A DNA stretch of 64,000 bases from Pantoea sp. BAV 3049 (GTDB taxonomy: Bacteria; Pseudomonadota; Gammaproteobacteria; Enterobacterales; Enterobacteriaceae): NCBI RefSeq assembly GCF_009765445.1, contig NZ_WHOY01000031.1, positions 3,393,774 through 3,457,773 on the forward strand. The letters run 5' to 3'. Shown here one piece after another: positions 27,911 through 36,432 of the stretch (positions are counted from its first letter, which is position 1; each line of letters starts with the position of its first letter). Under the pieces are notes generated by a model. The model saw only the letters and a list, made by a program, of their open reading frames with translations. It was not told where the DNA came from and searched no databases. A program made the translations under genes and the position numbers.

Positions 27911-28669
27911 ATGAAGATATTTGTCATAAGCATGGAAAAGTCGAAGGAAAGGCGAGCGACAATAGCTGAAAGACTGAATCAATTAGGTCTGAGTTTCGAG
28001 TTCTTTGATGCAATTGATGGGCATTCACTGACCGAAAGTGAAATTATTTTATCTACCAGAGAACCCAATTATGCCATTGAGCGCGGCGAGGTGGGATGCT
28101 CTCTGAGCCATCTGTCTGTTTATGCAAAAATGGTTGCATTGAACATCAGCTCTGCACTGATTATTGAAGATGATGCTATTTTATCTCAAGAATTACCCTG
28201 TGTGTTGGAAGAACTGGAAAAAAGAGCCTGTGACAGGCCACTTATAACGCTTTTAACCCAGACAGACCAATTTATTGCTTCACCATTACTACAGCTTGGC
28301 AGCACTCACTGCGTTCATCGTTTCATTGAAGGAACAGGAGCTTATGGTTATATTATAAATAACAAGGCAGCCAAAAAACTCATCAATTTTCTCTACCCAG
28401 TATGGTTAGTCAGTGACCGATGGCAATTTATCAGAGAAAACAATATATGCGACACCCAGTGCATCGTACCCAGTGTCATCTCTCACCCACCTTATGAAAA
28501 AGATGCACTTCATAAAATATCCACTATTCATAGTGGCGTGAACCTGTCCAATATAAAAAATAGCATCTGGAAGAAAATCAAGAAAAAAAGACCCATTAAA
28601 ATTAAACTACAAAGAATATTATGGTTAATTTTTACACGTCGCTTTCTCAAAATCGTAAGAAATTCATAA
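27911..28669 (+). CDS. Glycosyltransferase family 25 protein (LPS type)
   Basis: The 252-residue protein matches family 25 glycosyltransferases (Lex1/LgtB-like), which add sugars such as galactose to lipooligosaccharide. Signs are the N-terminal MKIFVISMEKSKERRATIAE, FFDAIDG, GEVGCSLSHLSVYAKMV and the acidic motif LIIEDDAIL near residue 90 that binds the sugar-nucleotide metal. A basic tail (KKIKKKRPIKIKLQR) may hold it to the membrane. AT-rich codon use suggests acquisition. It stands alone, without other LPS genes near it, so the acceptor is unknown. Confidence 0.85.
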   Translation: MKIFVISMEKSKERRATIAERLNQLGLSFEFFDAIDGHSLTESEIILSTREPNYAIERGEVGCSLSHLSVYAKMVALNISSALIIEDDAILSQELPCVLEELEKRACDRPLITLLTQTDQFIASPLLQLGSTHCVHRFIEGTGAYGYIINNKAAKKLINFLYPVWLVSDRWQFIRENNICDTQCIVPSVISHPPYEKDALHKISTIHSGVNLSNIKNSIWKKIKKKRPIKIKLQRILWLIFTRRFLKIVRNS

Positions 28670-28737
28670 CAAATACAGAACAACAATATTGGTCTGCATT
28701 CTGAATTATCTGGGTAATTGTTAATAAAAGGGATTTT

Positions 28738-28854
28738 ATGCTAATAATAAAAATTTTGCTGGCATTGGGTGTTTATATATTAATCGGCTATCTCTATAAC
28801 CGTTTTAATCACACAGATAAAGAAAAAAATTATGAAGAGTGTCCCTATGATTAG
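28738..28854 (+). CDS. Putative 38-residue membrane protein
   Basis: This short ORF reads MLIIKILLALGVYILIGYLY followed by a charged tail NRFNHTDKEKNYEECPYD. The first 20 residues form one membrane helix. AAAGGGA lies 4 bases before the ATG, a strong ribosome site. It follows the glycosyltransferase by 68 bases and may be cotranscribed with it. No family is recognised. Its reality rests on the ribosome site and the clean helix-plus-tail pattern. Confidence 0.5.
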   Translation: MLIIKILLALGVYILIGYLYNRFNHTDKEKNYEECPYD

Positions 28855-29094
28855 CCCATAGCTGACAGAGAGTAACCGCGGAGAAAAGGGGTTTACAAAT
28901 AAATTCTGTGGTTTTTGGTTGTCTTGTTCCTGACTGAGAATAACTCGCCATCTGTTTCCACAGTGACCCGCTGGCCCTGCAAAAGGTGGCGAAACTCTCA
29001 ATGCGTATAACTGCCACAAAACTGTCACAATTATAACATATGCTGTTGCTAAACTTTTGAGGCAAAACCAACACCATTACTACGGGTGACCCAA

Positions 29095-29301
29095 ATGGCA
29101 ACCATCAAGGCAAAAAATTACAGGGATGCAGAAGAGATGTTGCAATCTGGCATTAACAAAGTTGAACTGGCCTATGACATTGACAGTGATGATTTTTTCC
29201 GCTTCGCTACGCGCTGGTGCGACCGCGGCGCGAAAATCTCCAAAGGCAACGACCACTTTGTTGTCTCACTGAAAGGCTTCTCCATCCCGCCTAACGAGTA
29301 A
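29095..29301 (+). CDS. Conserved-looking 68-residue hypothetical protein
   Basis: This small acidic protein (MATIKAKNYRDAEEMLQSGI, YDIDSDDFFRFATRWCDRGA, FVVSLKGFSIPPNE) is well composed and soluble, with one cysteine and no signal peptide. GGGTG lies about 6 bases before the ATG at 29095. Codon use is closer to the core genome than the glycosyltransferase upstream. No family is recognised. It sits just before the PPTase gene. Confidence 0.6.
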   Translation: MATIKAKNYRDAEEMLQSGINKVELAYDIDSDDFFRFATRWCDRGAKISKGNDHFVVSLKGFSIPPNE

Positions 29302-29338
29302 TTCTCTCTCCCGATTACCAATGACTTTTTACTGTCAT

Positions 29339-29388
29339 TAATCTACCCTGCTTGAATCCTTCTCTGACGAGATAAGCAGGTTAGATTA
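29339..29388 (+). promoter_or_regulatory. Long inverted repeat at the start of the PPTase gene
   Basis: TAATCTACCCTGCTT (29339-29353) and AAGCAGGTTAGATTA (29374-29388) are complementary at 14 of 15 positions, separated by 20 bases. The right arm ends 3 bases before the GTG start and covers the GCAGG that would serve as ribosome site. It could be an operator or an RNA hairpin limiting translation. Confidence 0.6.
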
Positions 29389-29391
29389 GCC

Positions 29392-30165
29392 GTGAATTCC
29401 CCACCGACAGCCACTCAAATAGCGCCATATAGTCTGCCATCAGGATCAGTCCCCTTTATTGGGTTGAGTTTTCTTAGCGATCTGTCCCTCGCCTCTCCCG
29501 CAGAATATCCTGATGTACTGCTTCTGCAGGCCCGTTATCATCAGCATAACTATTCCGAAGCACTGTTTAAGGATTTTGACCTTCCCCTGCCCGTTCATCT
29601 GCAAAAAGCGGTAAAAAAACGCCGCGCCGAGTATCTGGCCAGCCGGGTATGCGTTCGCTACGGACTCGGCCTGCTGGGCATCGATAACTACGTGCTGGGA
29701 AATGATGCCGATCGTGCACCGATCTGGCCTGCCGGGATCGGCGGCTCACTCTCTCATACCCATCAGCGCATCAGCCTTTTACTCGCACCTGCGGCCAGCG
29801 GCAAACTGCTGGGGATTGATTGCGAGCAATTGATACGCTCTGAAACGGCAAAAGAGATGCACGAGATGATTATTAACGCGGACGAAAATGTTGTGCTGCA
29901 ACGCAGCGGCTTGCCTTTTGCCACAGCACTGACCGTGGCCTTTTCAGTGAAAGAGAGCCTGTATAAAGCAATCTTTCCCCGCCTGCGTGAGTTTATGGAT
30001 TTCAACGCTGCTGAGATCGTCTATTACTGCCCTGCAACAGGCACAATTACATTAAAACTGATCCGTACCTTCTCCAGAGAATTCCCAGCCGGGCGACTGT
30101 TTACCGGCCATGTTCAGCTTGGGCAGGATGAAGTGCTGAGCTGGATAGTCACACCACAGGCATAA
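29392..30165 (+). CDS. 4'-phosphopantetheinyl transferase, EntD family
   Basis: This enzyme transfers phosphopantetheine from CoA to carrier domains of nonribosomal peptide or polyketide synthases. The 257-residue protein has the Sfp/EntD motifs in order: RRAEYLASRVCVRYGL (about residue 78), GSLSHT (about 120), the Mg-binding GIDCE (about 141-145) and FSVKESLYKAIFP (about 184-196). The start is GTG; the ribosome site is overlapped by an inverted repeat. No synthetase or siderophore gene is in the window, so its partner is elsewhere. It is convergent with yojI. Confidence 0.9.
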   Translation: MNSPPTATQIAPYSLPSGSVPFIGLSFLSDLSLASPAEYPDVLLLQARYHQHNYSEALFKDFDLPLPVHLQKAVKKRRAEYLASRVCVRYGLGLLGIDNYVLGNDADRAPIWPAGIGGSLSHTHQRISLLLAPAASGKLLGIDCEQLIRSETAKEMHEMIINADENVVLQRSGLPFATALTVAFSVKESLYKAIFPRLREFMDFNAAEIVYYCPATGTITLKLIRTFSREFPAGRLFTGHVQLGQDEVLSWIVTPQA

Positions 30166-30196
30166 AAAAGCCGATCTGAGAAATACTCAGACCGGC
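30164..30196 (-). terminator. Terminator of the yojI transcript
   Basis: On the minus strand, GCCGGTCTGAG and CTCAGATCGGC form an 11-base stem with one mismatch and a 5-base loop, followed by TTTTTT. It lies about 130 bases after the yojI stop and overlaps the end of the convergent PPTase gene. Confidence 0.75.
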
Positions 30197-30323
30197 ATAA
30201 CCAATTTGGTAAGACGACGGGGAAGTCCAGGACAGCTGAAGAACACTGTCAAAACCACCTTACCTTTCCACTATCAGACTGACAAATAAACATACTTGCA
30301 GTAGATATGCGGCATTCTGCTAA

Positions 30324-31976
30324 TCAGGCTGTGACGTCCGTCCGCTTCACCGCATCCAGCGTAGCCATCTCTCTTTCCTGCCCGGTCAGCTCGGTCAGTT
30401 TGCCTTCACGCATCTCCAGCAGGCGGTCGGCATGCAGAAAGTAGTGATCGTCGTGGCTGATGGCAAAGACGGTTTTTCCCATCTCTTTCAGCCACGGCAG
30501 CAGTTCGCGGTAGAAGATACGACGGAAATGCGGATCCTGATCGGCTGCCCATTCGTCCAGCAACAGGATATCGCGCTGTTCAGCGGTAGCCAGCAGCAGC
30601 GCCAGTCGCTTGCTCTGCCCTTTCGACAGCTTAAGGTTAAGCACCCGGTTGCCATCAAGCTTAATTTTGTCCTGCATCTTCAGGCGTTCAAGCCACTGCT
30701 GTACCTTCGCCGGGTCGGTGGGCTGCCCCTGATCGTTAATGAGCCGATCAAACAGATGCACATCGGTAAAGACTGCGGAGAACAACCGGCGATAACCGTC
30801 GCCATTTGCCGCGTCAACCTCCACGCCATCCAGCAAGATCTGTCCGGAAACCGGCTGATACAGCCCGGTCAGCAGCATCGCCAGCGTGGATTTGCCGCTA
30901 CCGTTGCCGCCGATCAGAAACACCAGCTCGCCGCGCTTCAACGTCATGTTAATCGGACCAACTTCGAAGCCGCTGTCGCCGTAATGGAATACCAGATCGC
31001 GCAGCTCCAGCGTCTGCCAGTGCTTCGCGGCGACAGGGGCGGCAAACTCAGGCTGATACTCTGCAAGCTTAAAGGAGTTAAGTTTGTTAAACGCCACCTG
31101 AGCCGTCAGCAGCGTCGGCAAAGCCCCTACCGCCGACAGCAGCGGCGTACGCAGGAACAACAGCGTCAGGGAATATGTTGCCGCCACGGCAGTATCAGCC
31201 CAGCCCAGACTGTTAGCCATAAAGAACACCAGGCCTATCGCGCCCAGCATCATAATATTTGACCAGTTCACCGCGCTGAGATGGAAAGTATCGGCACGCA
31301 CGATATGGTGGCGGTAAGAGCGTGCATCTTCCTGATACACCGTTTCGAAGATCAGCTGCGCACGCTGGCGGTTCAGTGCCAGCTCTTTGCGCCCTTCAAT
31401 GATGGTCTGGAAGTCTGCATAGAGGTTGTCTTCAATATCACGCAGCTTAGCCATATGGCGGTAGACTCTGGAGACCAGCAGCCAGCCACCGACAATAGTG
31501 ATCACCAGCCAGACCACCGTAACCAGCAGCATCTCTGCCGACAGCCACGCCAGATAAGCGGCAGAGCCAATGGCGAGAATAATCCCCTGGATCAGCTCCG
31601 GCAGGCGGACAAAAGCGATGGTGATATTGCGTACGTCGCTGGTCAGCGCCGCCAGCAGCTGTGGGCTGCCAATCTGTTCAATACGTTCCACCTGTGTATC
31701 CAGAATGCGCTTGATAAACTCACCACGCAGCCGGTAAACAAAATGGTGGCCAAGCCATGTCAGCGCCAGCTGCGAAGCCAGGGTGACAACCATCAGCAGC
31801 ATCAGCAGGCCCAGAAACTCTGGCAGGATCATCAGCGAGGTGTTTACTGATACGATCAGCTCACGGTTGATAAAGGCGATCAGCCCAATCCCCAGCGCGG
31901 CGCTAAGCAGGCTGAGGAGAATAACCGATACAAAAGGCCAGCGATATTGCCGGTAAACAACACGAAGCAACTCCAT
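30324..31976 (-). CDS. yojI: ABC exporter YojI (permease fused to ATPase)
   Basis: YojI is an inner-membrane exporter; in E. coli it works with TolC to expel microcin J25. The 550 residues hold six N-terminal helices (about 1-310) and one ATPase domain with Walker [10 protein letters not shown] (about 353-361), a signature [11 protein letters not shown] in place of LSGGQ, and Walker B DILLLDEW. The altered signature and the cyclic-peptide transporter (SyrD/PvdE) layout are those of the YojI group. It follows alkB on the same strand and may be in an apbE-alkB-yojI operon. Confidence 0.93.
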   Translation of the reverse strand: MELLRVVYRQYRWPFVSVILLSLLSAALGIGLIAFINRELIVSVNTSLMILPEFLGLLMLLMVVTLASQLALTWLGHHFVYRLRGEFIKRILDTQVERIEQIGSPQLLAALTSDVRNITIAFVRLPELIQGIILAIGSAAYLAWLSAEMLLVTVVWLVITIVGGWLLVSRVYRHMAKLRDIEDNLYADFQTIIEGRKELALNRQRAQLIFETVYQEDARSYRHHIVRADTFHLSAVNWSNIMMLGAIGLVFFMANSLGWADTAVAATYSLTLLFLRTPLLSAVGALPTLLTAQVAFNKLNSFKLAEYQPEFAAPVAAKHWQTLELRDLVFHYGDSGFEVGPINMTLKRGELVFLIGGNGSGKSTLAMLLTGLYQPVSGQILLDGVEVDAANGDGYRRLFSAVFTDVHLFDRLINDQGQPTDPAKVQQWLERLKMQDKIKLDGNRVLNLKLSKGQSKRLALLLATAEQRDILLLDEWAADQDPHFRRIFYRELLPWLKEMGKTVFAISHDDHYFLHADRLLEMREGKLTELTGQEREMATLDAVKRTDVTA

Positions 31977-32052
31977 GACACCATCCAGGTAGATTTAACG
32001 CAGCATGCAGTTTAATGAGAAGCCGGACGATATCAATAACAATTCTCATCTG

Positions 32053-32697
32053 TCAGCGAAATGCACGACGGAAAGTGAGATTATAGCGAAAAGCCCCAAT
32101 AAGCGCGTGGATACCGGGCTTCAGCGGGAGAATGCCATGATAGCGCAGGCGCGAAGGGCCGCCCCAGACCACGATATCACCGTGTTCCAGCAGCACCCGC
32201 TGAGTGGCGTCGCCGCGCTCAAACCCGCCAAACTGAAATACCGCCGGTAATCCGAGCGAAACCGACACGATCGGCTGCTTAAGATCCTGCTCATCTTTAT
32301 CCTGATGCAGGGTCAGCTTTGCACCGGGTTCGTAGCGGTTAATCAGACAGGCATCGGGGTTAAAATCAGCAAATCCGGCCTCTGCCGCACTGCGTGTCGC
32401 CAGCTGACGGAAAAGTTCAGGCATCGATGGCCAGCGATGCCCGGTTGCGCTGTCGCGCTCGCTGTACTGGTAACCGCGGGAGTCCGTTGACCAGCCGAAA
32501 TCGCCGCAGTTGGTCATTGCCACCGACATCCGGTGGCCACCGGGAGTGATGCGATGGTGAAAAGGATTCTTAGCTGAAACTTCAGTCACCAACGCCATCA
32601 GTTGTTCCGCCTGATCCCGGGCTCTTCTGCGCAGGATCACCGCGCCGTCAGCCAGCGGCTCAGCCCAGGGGGCTTCTTCACTAAATAAGTCCAGCAT
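32053..32697 (-). CDS. alkB: DNA oxidative demethylase AlkB
   Basis: AlkB is an Fe(II)/2-oxoglutarate dioxygenase that removes 1-methyladenine and 3-methylcytosine from DNA. The 214-residue sequence keeps the E. coli numbering exactly: iron ligands His131, Asp133 and His187, and 2-oxoglutarate binding Arg204 and Arg210 in FRYNLTFR. In E. coli it is cotranscribed with ada; here ada is absent and apbE ends only 22 bases upstream on the same strand. Its induction by methylation damage, if any, must therefore use another route. Confidence 0.96.
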   Translation of the reverse strand: MLDLFSEEAPWAEPLADGAVILRRRARDQAEQLMALVTEVSAKNPFHHRITPGGHRMSVAMTNCGDFGWSTDSRGYQYSERDSATGHRWPSMPELFRQLATRSAAEAGFADFNPDACLINRYEPGAKLTLHQDKDEQDLKQPIVSVSLGLPAVFQFGGFERGDATQRVLLEHGDIVVWGGPSRLRYHGILPLKPGIHALIGAFRYNLTFRRAFR

Positions 32698-32719
32698 TCT
32701 GCCTCCTCAGGGCCTGCTT

Positions 32720-33760
32720 TTATTGCTGCACAATAAAGGCTTTAAATTGTGGCGACATCCAGGTCGTAAAACCGTCATCCTGCTTCATGATCAGATACAC
32801 CGCAAGTTTCTCACGTAGCGCCAGCGCCTTGGCTTTTCCCTCACCGAGTACCATCAGCCCGGTATCCCAGCCATCTGCCTCCAGCGCCGTGGTGGCGATG
32901 ACCGTAGCAGACACCAGTTTGTGCTGAATCGGCCGTCCGGTCGCCGGATCGATCACGTGGGAAATACGCTTGCCGTCCAGTTCATAATAATTGCGATAGC
33001 TGCCCGAAGTGCTGATGCCGTGTCCCTGCAGATCAACCAGCGCCTGCACCGCGTTCTCTTTGTCCGTTGGCTTCTGGATTGCCACCTTCCACGGCTTACC
33101 TTCCGCGTTCATTCCCCTTGTCAGCACCGCACCGCCCACGGAAACCAGGTAGCTGTTTATCCCCTCTTTCTCCATCAGACGCGCCAGATGATCGGTGGCA
33201 AAGCCCTCACCCACCGTGGAAAGATCAACGTAAAGTCCTGGCAGATCTTTCTGCAGATAAGCACCTTCCACACGCTCAATAACATGCAGGTGCTGCAAAC
33301 CGGTCAGCGCCCTGGCAGTATCGATTTGTGCCTGAGTCGGCATCTTCACCGGCTGCCTGTCCGGACCAAATCCCCAGAGATTGACCAGCGGCCCGACAGT
33401 AATGTCCATCGCTCCGGCGGTTTTCTGGCCGATGCGCAGTGACAGCGTGATGATATCGGCCATGTTGTCGCTGACCGGCTGAGGATCGCTGCCACGGTAC
33501 TGGTTAAAGTGGGAGATTACCGAGTCGCTTTTCCAGGTCGACAGCTCCCGATCGTCGCTATCAAGCAGTTGCTGAATCTCTTTCTGCAGGGCTTCTTTGC
33601 GATCTGCCGTCACGCCAGCCAGGCTAACCCTCCAGAATGTTCCCATTGTGCGTCCTTCCATCACCAGCCCCGCATTCGCCGGACTCTGGTTATTCCGATC
33701 GCAGCCGGAAAGCATGATAAATGCTGATAAACCAGCGCAATACAGCCAATTCTTCTTCAT
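32720..33760 (-). CDS. apbE: FAD:protein FMN transferase, lipoprotein
   Basis: ApbE attaches FMN covalently to threonine of target proteins such as NqrB/C and RnfG in the periplasm. From the ATG at 33760 the protein is 346 residues and begins with a lipoprotein signal, lipobox LSGC (Cys20). The motifs GRTMGTFWRV, the flavin-binding DLSTVGEGFATD and GSYRNYYELDGKRISHVIDP are visible. The upstream extension to 33814 is rejected since it would displace the signal peptide. It is first in a probable apbE-alkB-yojI unit. Confidence 0.94.
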   Translation of the reverse strand: MKKNWLYCAGLSAFIMLSGCDRNNQSPANAGLVMEGRTMGTFWRVSLAGVTADRKEALQKEIQQLLDSDDRELSTWKSDSVISHFNQYRGSDPQPVSDNMADIITLSLRIGQKTAGAMDITVGPLVNLWGFGPDRQPVKMPTQAQIDTARALTGLQHLHVIERVEGAYLQKDLPGLYVDLSTVGEGFATDHLARLMEKEGINSYLVSVGGAVLTRGMNAEGKPWKVAIQKPTDKENAVQALVDLQGHGISTSGSYRNYYELDGKRISHVIDPATGRPIQHKLVSATVIATTALEADGWDTGLMVLGEGKAKALALREKLAVYLIMKQDDGFTTWMSPQFKAFIVQQ

Positions 33761-33920
33761 TATAAAATCACAGCCTGTAGTAATTATTGGTACGAAAATC
33801 GCGAAACACGGCATAAAATGTGGTGATAGGTGACTTGACCAGCTGAAAAATGCTCTTCAGGATGAGCACTTAAGCACGCCATATCTGGCTGCCCGGTTAA
33901 GTTATATCAGGAGATCCAGA

Positions 33921-34049
33921 ATGATCTATTTCGCCCTGTTAATGGTTTGCATCGCCCTTATTATCTTTTCAGGATACAAGCAATACAAGAAGACCAACCG
34001 CAGACAGCTCTTTCGTCCACGACATCAACACCGGATGAGTAGCAAGTAA
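33921..34049 (+). CDS. Putative 42-residue membrane protein
   Basis: The short ORF reads MIYFALLMVCIALIIFSGYK followed by a strongly basic tail (KKTNRRQLFRPRHQHR). It has one membrane helix and a perfect AGGAGAT ribosome site 7 bases before the ATG. It lies between apbE and ompC in the opposite orientation to both. No family is recognised. The ribosome site and the clear helix/basic-tail design make it a credible small protein gene. Confidence 0.55.
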   Translation: MIYFALLMVCIALIIFSGYKQYKKTNRRQLFRPRHQHRMSSK

Positions 34050-34129
34050 GTGCGGGGGACTGGGACAGGCAGAGATAAGCGGAGAAAAGGAAAACCGGGA
34101 GCGCAGCCTGGCCGCGCTCCCAACCGAAC

Positions 34130-35248
34130 TCAGAACTGGTAAACCAGACCCAATGCCACTACGTCATCAGTATTGATGCCGGTGTTGTCGGTGAAGTTGT
34201 TGTCATCCAGCAGGTTGATCTGGTAGTCAACATAGGTAGACATGTTTTTGTTGAAGTAGTAGGTCGCGCCCACATCAACATATTTTTTCAGGTTCTGCGA
34301 TCCGTAGCCCTGAATGTCGGTGCCGCGAGAGCTGACGAAGGCCAGGGAAGGACGCAGGCCGAAGTCGAACTGGTACTGAGCAACCAGTTCCCAGTTGTCC
34401 GCTTTATCTGCGTAACCATATGCAGTTGCATCGCTTGAACCAAAGCGGGTTGCATTATAAGAACGGGTATACATCGCGGCCAGGTAGATGTTGTTTGCGT
34501 CGTATTTCAGACCGCCAGTGTAAGCGGTTGCTTTGTCGCCACGGCCCAGGATGGTCGCGCTGCTTGCATCGCCGCCGTTCTGCTCGGTAGTACGGTCAGA
34601 GTTAAACATTGCCGCACCGATACCGAAGCCAGAGCCCAGATCGTAAGTAGTAGACAGACCCCAGCCATCGCCATTCTGACCCAGAACATCACGGCCATTA
34701 GCAGATTCTGTTGGGCTGCTGTTTTTGCCCTGGTACTGAACGGCGAAATTCCAGCCATCCACCAGACCAAAGAAGTTATTGTTACGGTAAGTGGCCAGAC
34801 CGTTAGAGCGCTGGAACATAAACTGATCCGCACCGTAGGTATCTCCACCAAACTCTGGCAGAACGTCGGTCCATGAACCGATGTCATACAGCACGCCATA
34901 GTTACGGCCGTAGTCGATTGAACCGGCATCGCCAAATTTCAGACCAGCGAAGCCCACACGGGTAAAGCTGTTAGCGGTACCTTCAGATTCTGCGTTGTTC
35001 AGAGCAGCCTGATATTCCCACTGCCCGTAACCTGTCAGTTGATCTGTCACCTGGGTTTCACCTTTAAAACCGAAGCGCACGTAGGACTGGTCACCGTCAG
35101 AGCCGTCGTTATCGGAAAAATAGTGCAGACCATCTACTTTACCAAAGAGGTCAAGTTTATTGCCGTCTTTGTTGTAAATTTCTGCAGCGCCTGCAGTACC
35201 GGCGATCAGCATCGCTGGGATCATCAGGGAGAGAACACGAAGTTTCAT
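34130..35248 (-). CDS. ompC: Outer-membrane porin OmpC
   Basis: OmpC is a trimeric 16-strand general porin. The 372-residue precursor has a 21-residue signal peptide (ending AGTAGA), the mature start [20 protein letters not shown], the constriction-loop region [20 protein letters not shown], and a C-terminal YQF for Bam recognition. The location next to micF and rcsD identifies it as OmpC rather than OmpF. OmpR-like boxes lie upstream, and it is transcribed away from micF. Confidence 0.95.
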   Translation of the reverse strand: MKLRVLSLMIPAMLIAGTAGAAEIYNKDGNKLDLFGKVDGLHYFSDNDGSDGDQSYVRFGFKGETQVTDQLTGYGQWEYQAALNNAESEGTANSFTRVGFAGLKFGDAGSIDYGRNYGVLYDIGSWTDVLPEFGGDTYGADQFMFQRSNGLATYRNNNFFGLVDGWNFAVQYQGKNSSPTESANGRDVLGQNGDGWGLSTTYDLGSGFGIGAAMFNSDRTTEQNGGDASSATILGRGDKATAYTGGLKYDANNIYLAAMYTRSYNATRFGSSDATAYGYADKADNWELVAQYQFDFGLRPSLAFVSSRGTDIQGYGSQNLKKYVDVGATYYFNKNMSTYVDYQINLLDDNNFTDNTGINTDDVVALGLVYQF

Positions 35249-35338
35249 TTTATTACCCTCTAGTTATATGCCTTATTTGCCACTGCGTGCTGAACGTCGA
35301 AAATTCAGCCAGAAACCTCATACTAAAGTGCGGGCAGT

Positions 35339-35413
35339 AATAATCTATAAAGAAAATGATACTAAATTTCCGAATGTGTTTCAGAATACAAAATTGATAT
35401 TTCATTTTGTAAA
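35339..35413 (-). promoter_or_regulatory. ompC promoter with OmpR-type boxes
   Basis: On the minus strand, TTTACAAAATGAAATATCAA (35394-35413) resembles the E. coli OmpR site C1 at about 15 of 20 positions. TGAAACACATTCGGAA and TTTAGTATCA (35358-35383) match the C2/C3 and -35 region, and AGATTATT (about 35339-35346) sits where the E. coli ompC -10 lies. The remainder of 35249-35568 is the shared regulatory region of ompC and micF. Confidence 0.65.
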
Positions 35414-35568
35414 TAACGGGGAACTTTCAGGCAGCACGTATCGGTAAAAAATATCGCACTTATCGTCAAAAAACATGAGAAAGGTTATATTTCATAAGGT
35501 TATGTAATGTTACGTACATGAGCACTGAATGATAAAAAGATCGGGTCATCAGGTTATACAATAATCCC

Positions 35569-35661
35569 GCTATCATCATTTTATTTCATTATTACCTTCA
35601 TTCACCCCGAATGAGTTGCTTTACCCTAATTCCCGCCGAACCTTGTGTTCGGCATTTTTTT
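35569..35661 (+). ncRNA. micF: MicF antisense regulatory RNA
   Basis: The 93-base RNA begins GCTATCATCATTTTATTTCA, nearly identical to the 5' end of E. coli MicF that pairs with the ompF leader. It ends with the hairpin CCGAAC...GTTCGG followed by seven T residues, a rho-independent terminator that also serves Hfq binding. It is divergent from ompC, as in E. coli. A TACAAT -10 box lies at 35557-35562. OmpR control is expected. Confidence 0.92.
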
Positions 35662-36432
35662 ACCCCTTTTTTATTTATGTCAATTTAAGTAAAGATAGAG
35701 CTTTTGTGTAAAATAAGCCGCCACTAACGTTGCACATTTATTCTACATATAAGCACGAATAGTCAAAAAAACACCGCTGAATTAAATGTTAATTAATTTC
35801 CGGAAGTATCCAGAATTCATTATTCGCTGGCGTTAAATTTTAATGCTCGCGCAGAGACTCTTTGACCCTATTCAGCGGTTTAAACAGTTAGTCTATGACC
35901 GATTTCTGACCGATTTTAATCTCGACATTGGCCACCCTTCCGGACACGCTTGGGAAGTTGCGTCCGGCTTTGTTCGTCAGCTCCGCCGATGCGCGTCTCA
36001 ATCAGCAGCTGATCTTCCGGCGGCACACTCTCCATCAGCTTGCCCCCTGGCTGAAGCACTCCACCGACAGTCGTGACCTGGATAATTTCACAATTCCCCG
36101 CACGGGCGGATAAAGCGTTGTGCGGGTAAGTTGGTCCTCTTTTCCGGTCAGCATCTGCAGCCGGTCAGCCTGAATCACGCTTTTTCATGTTTCATCAATG
36201 ACTTGAGTTAATGCGCGATAATGAATCGTTATACCAGGAGTTATCTGTAAAATAGCCTTAAGGTGAAAAATTTCATTAACAGGCTCGTTTTTCCAGGTTA
36301 ATAACTGACACCCCCGATGCATAAAGGCTTTTACTCGGTGCCAATCGTGCCTTGTTTGCAGGACAAACTTCATTAAATTCGCTAATTATGATAAAAACTA
36401 GCGTTAATCGCGACAGGCTCTCAACGGAAATT
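35662..36432. other. Intergenic stretch with possible ORF remnant
   Basis: This 770-base region between micF and the MFS gene has no confident gene. Between 35843 and 36113, two short frames continue one another after a shift: the first reads MLAQRLFDPIQRFKQLVYDR and the second ends HQLAPWLKHSTDSRDLDNFT. They may be a broken gene, but no family is recognised. E. coli has under 200 bases between micF and rcsD. Confidence 0.35.
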
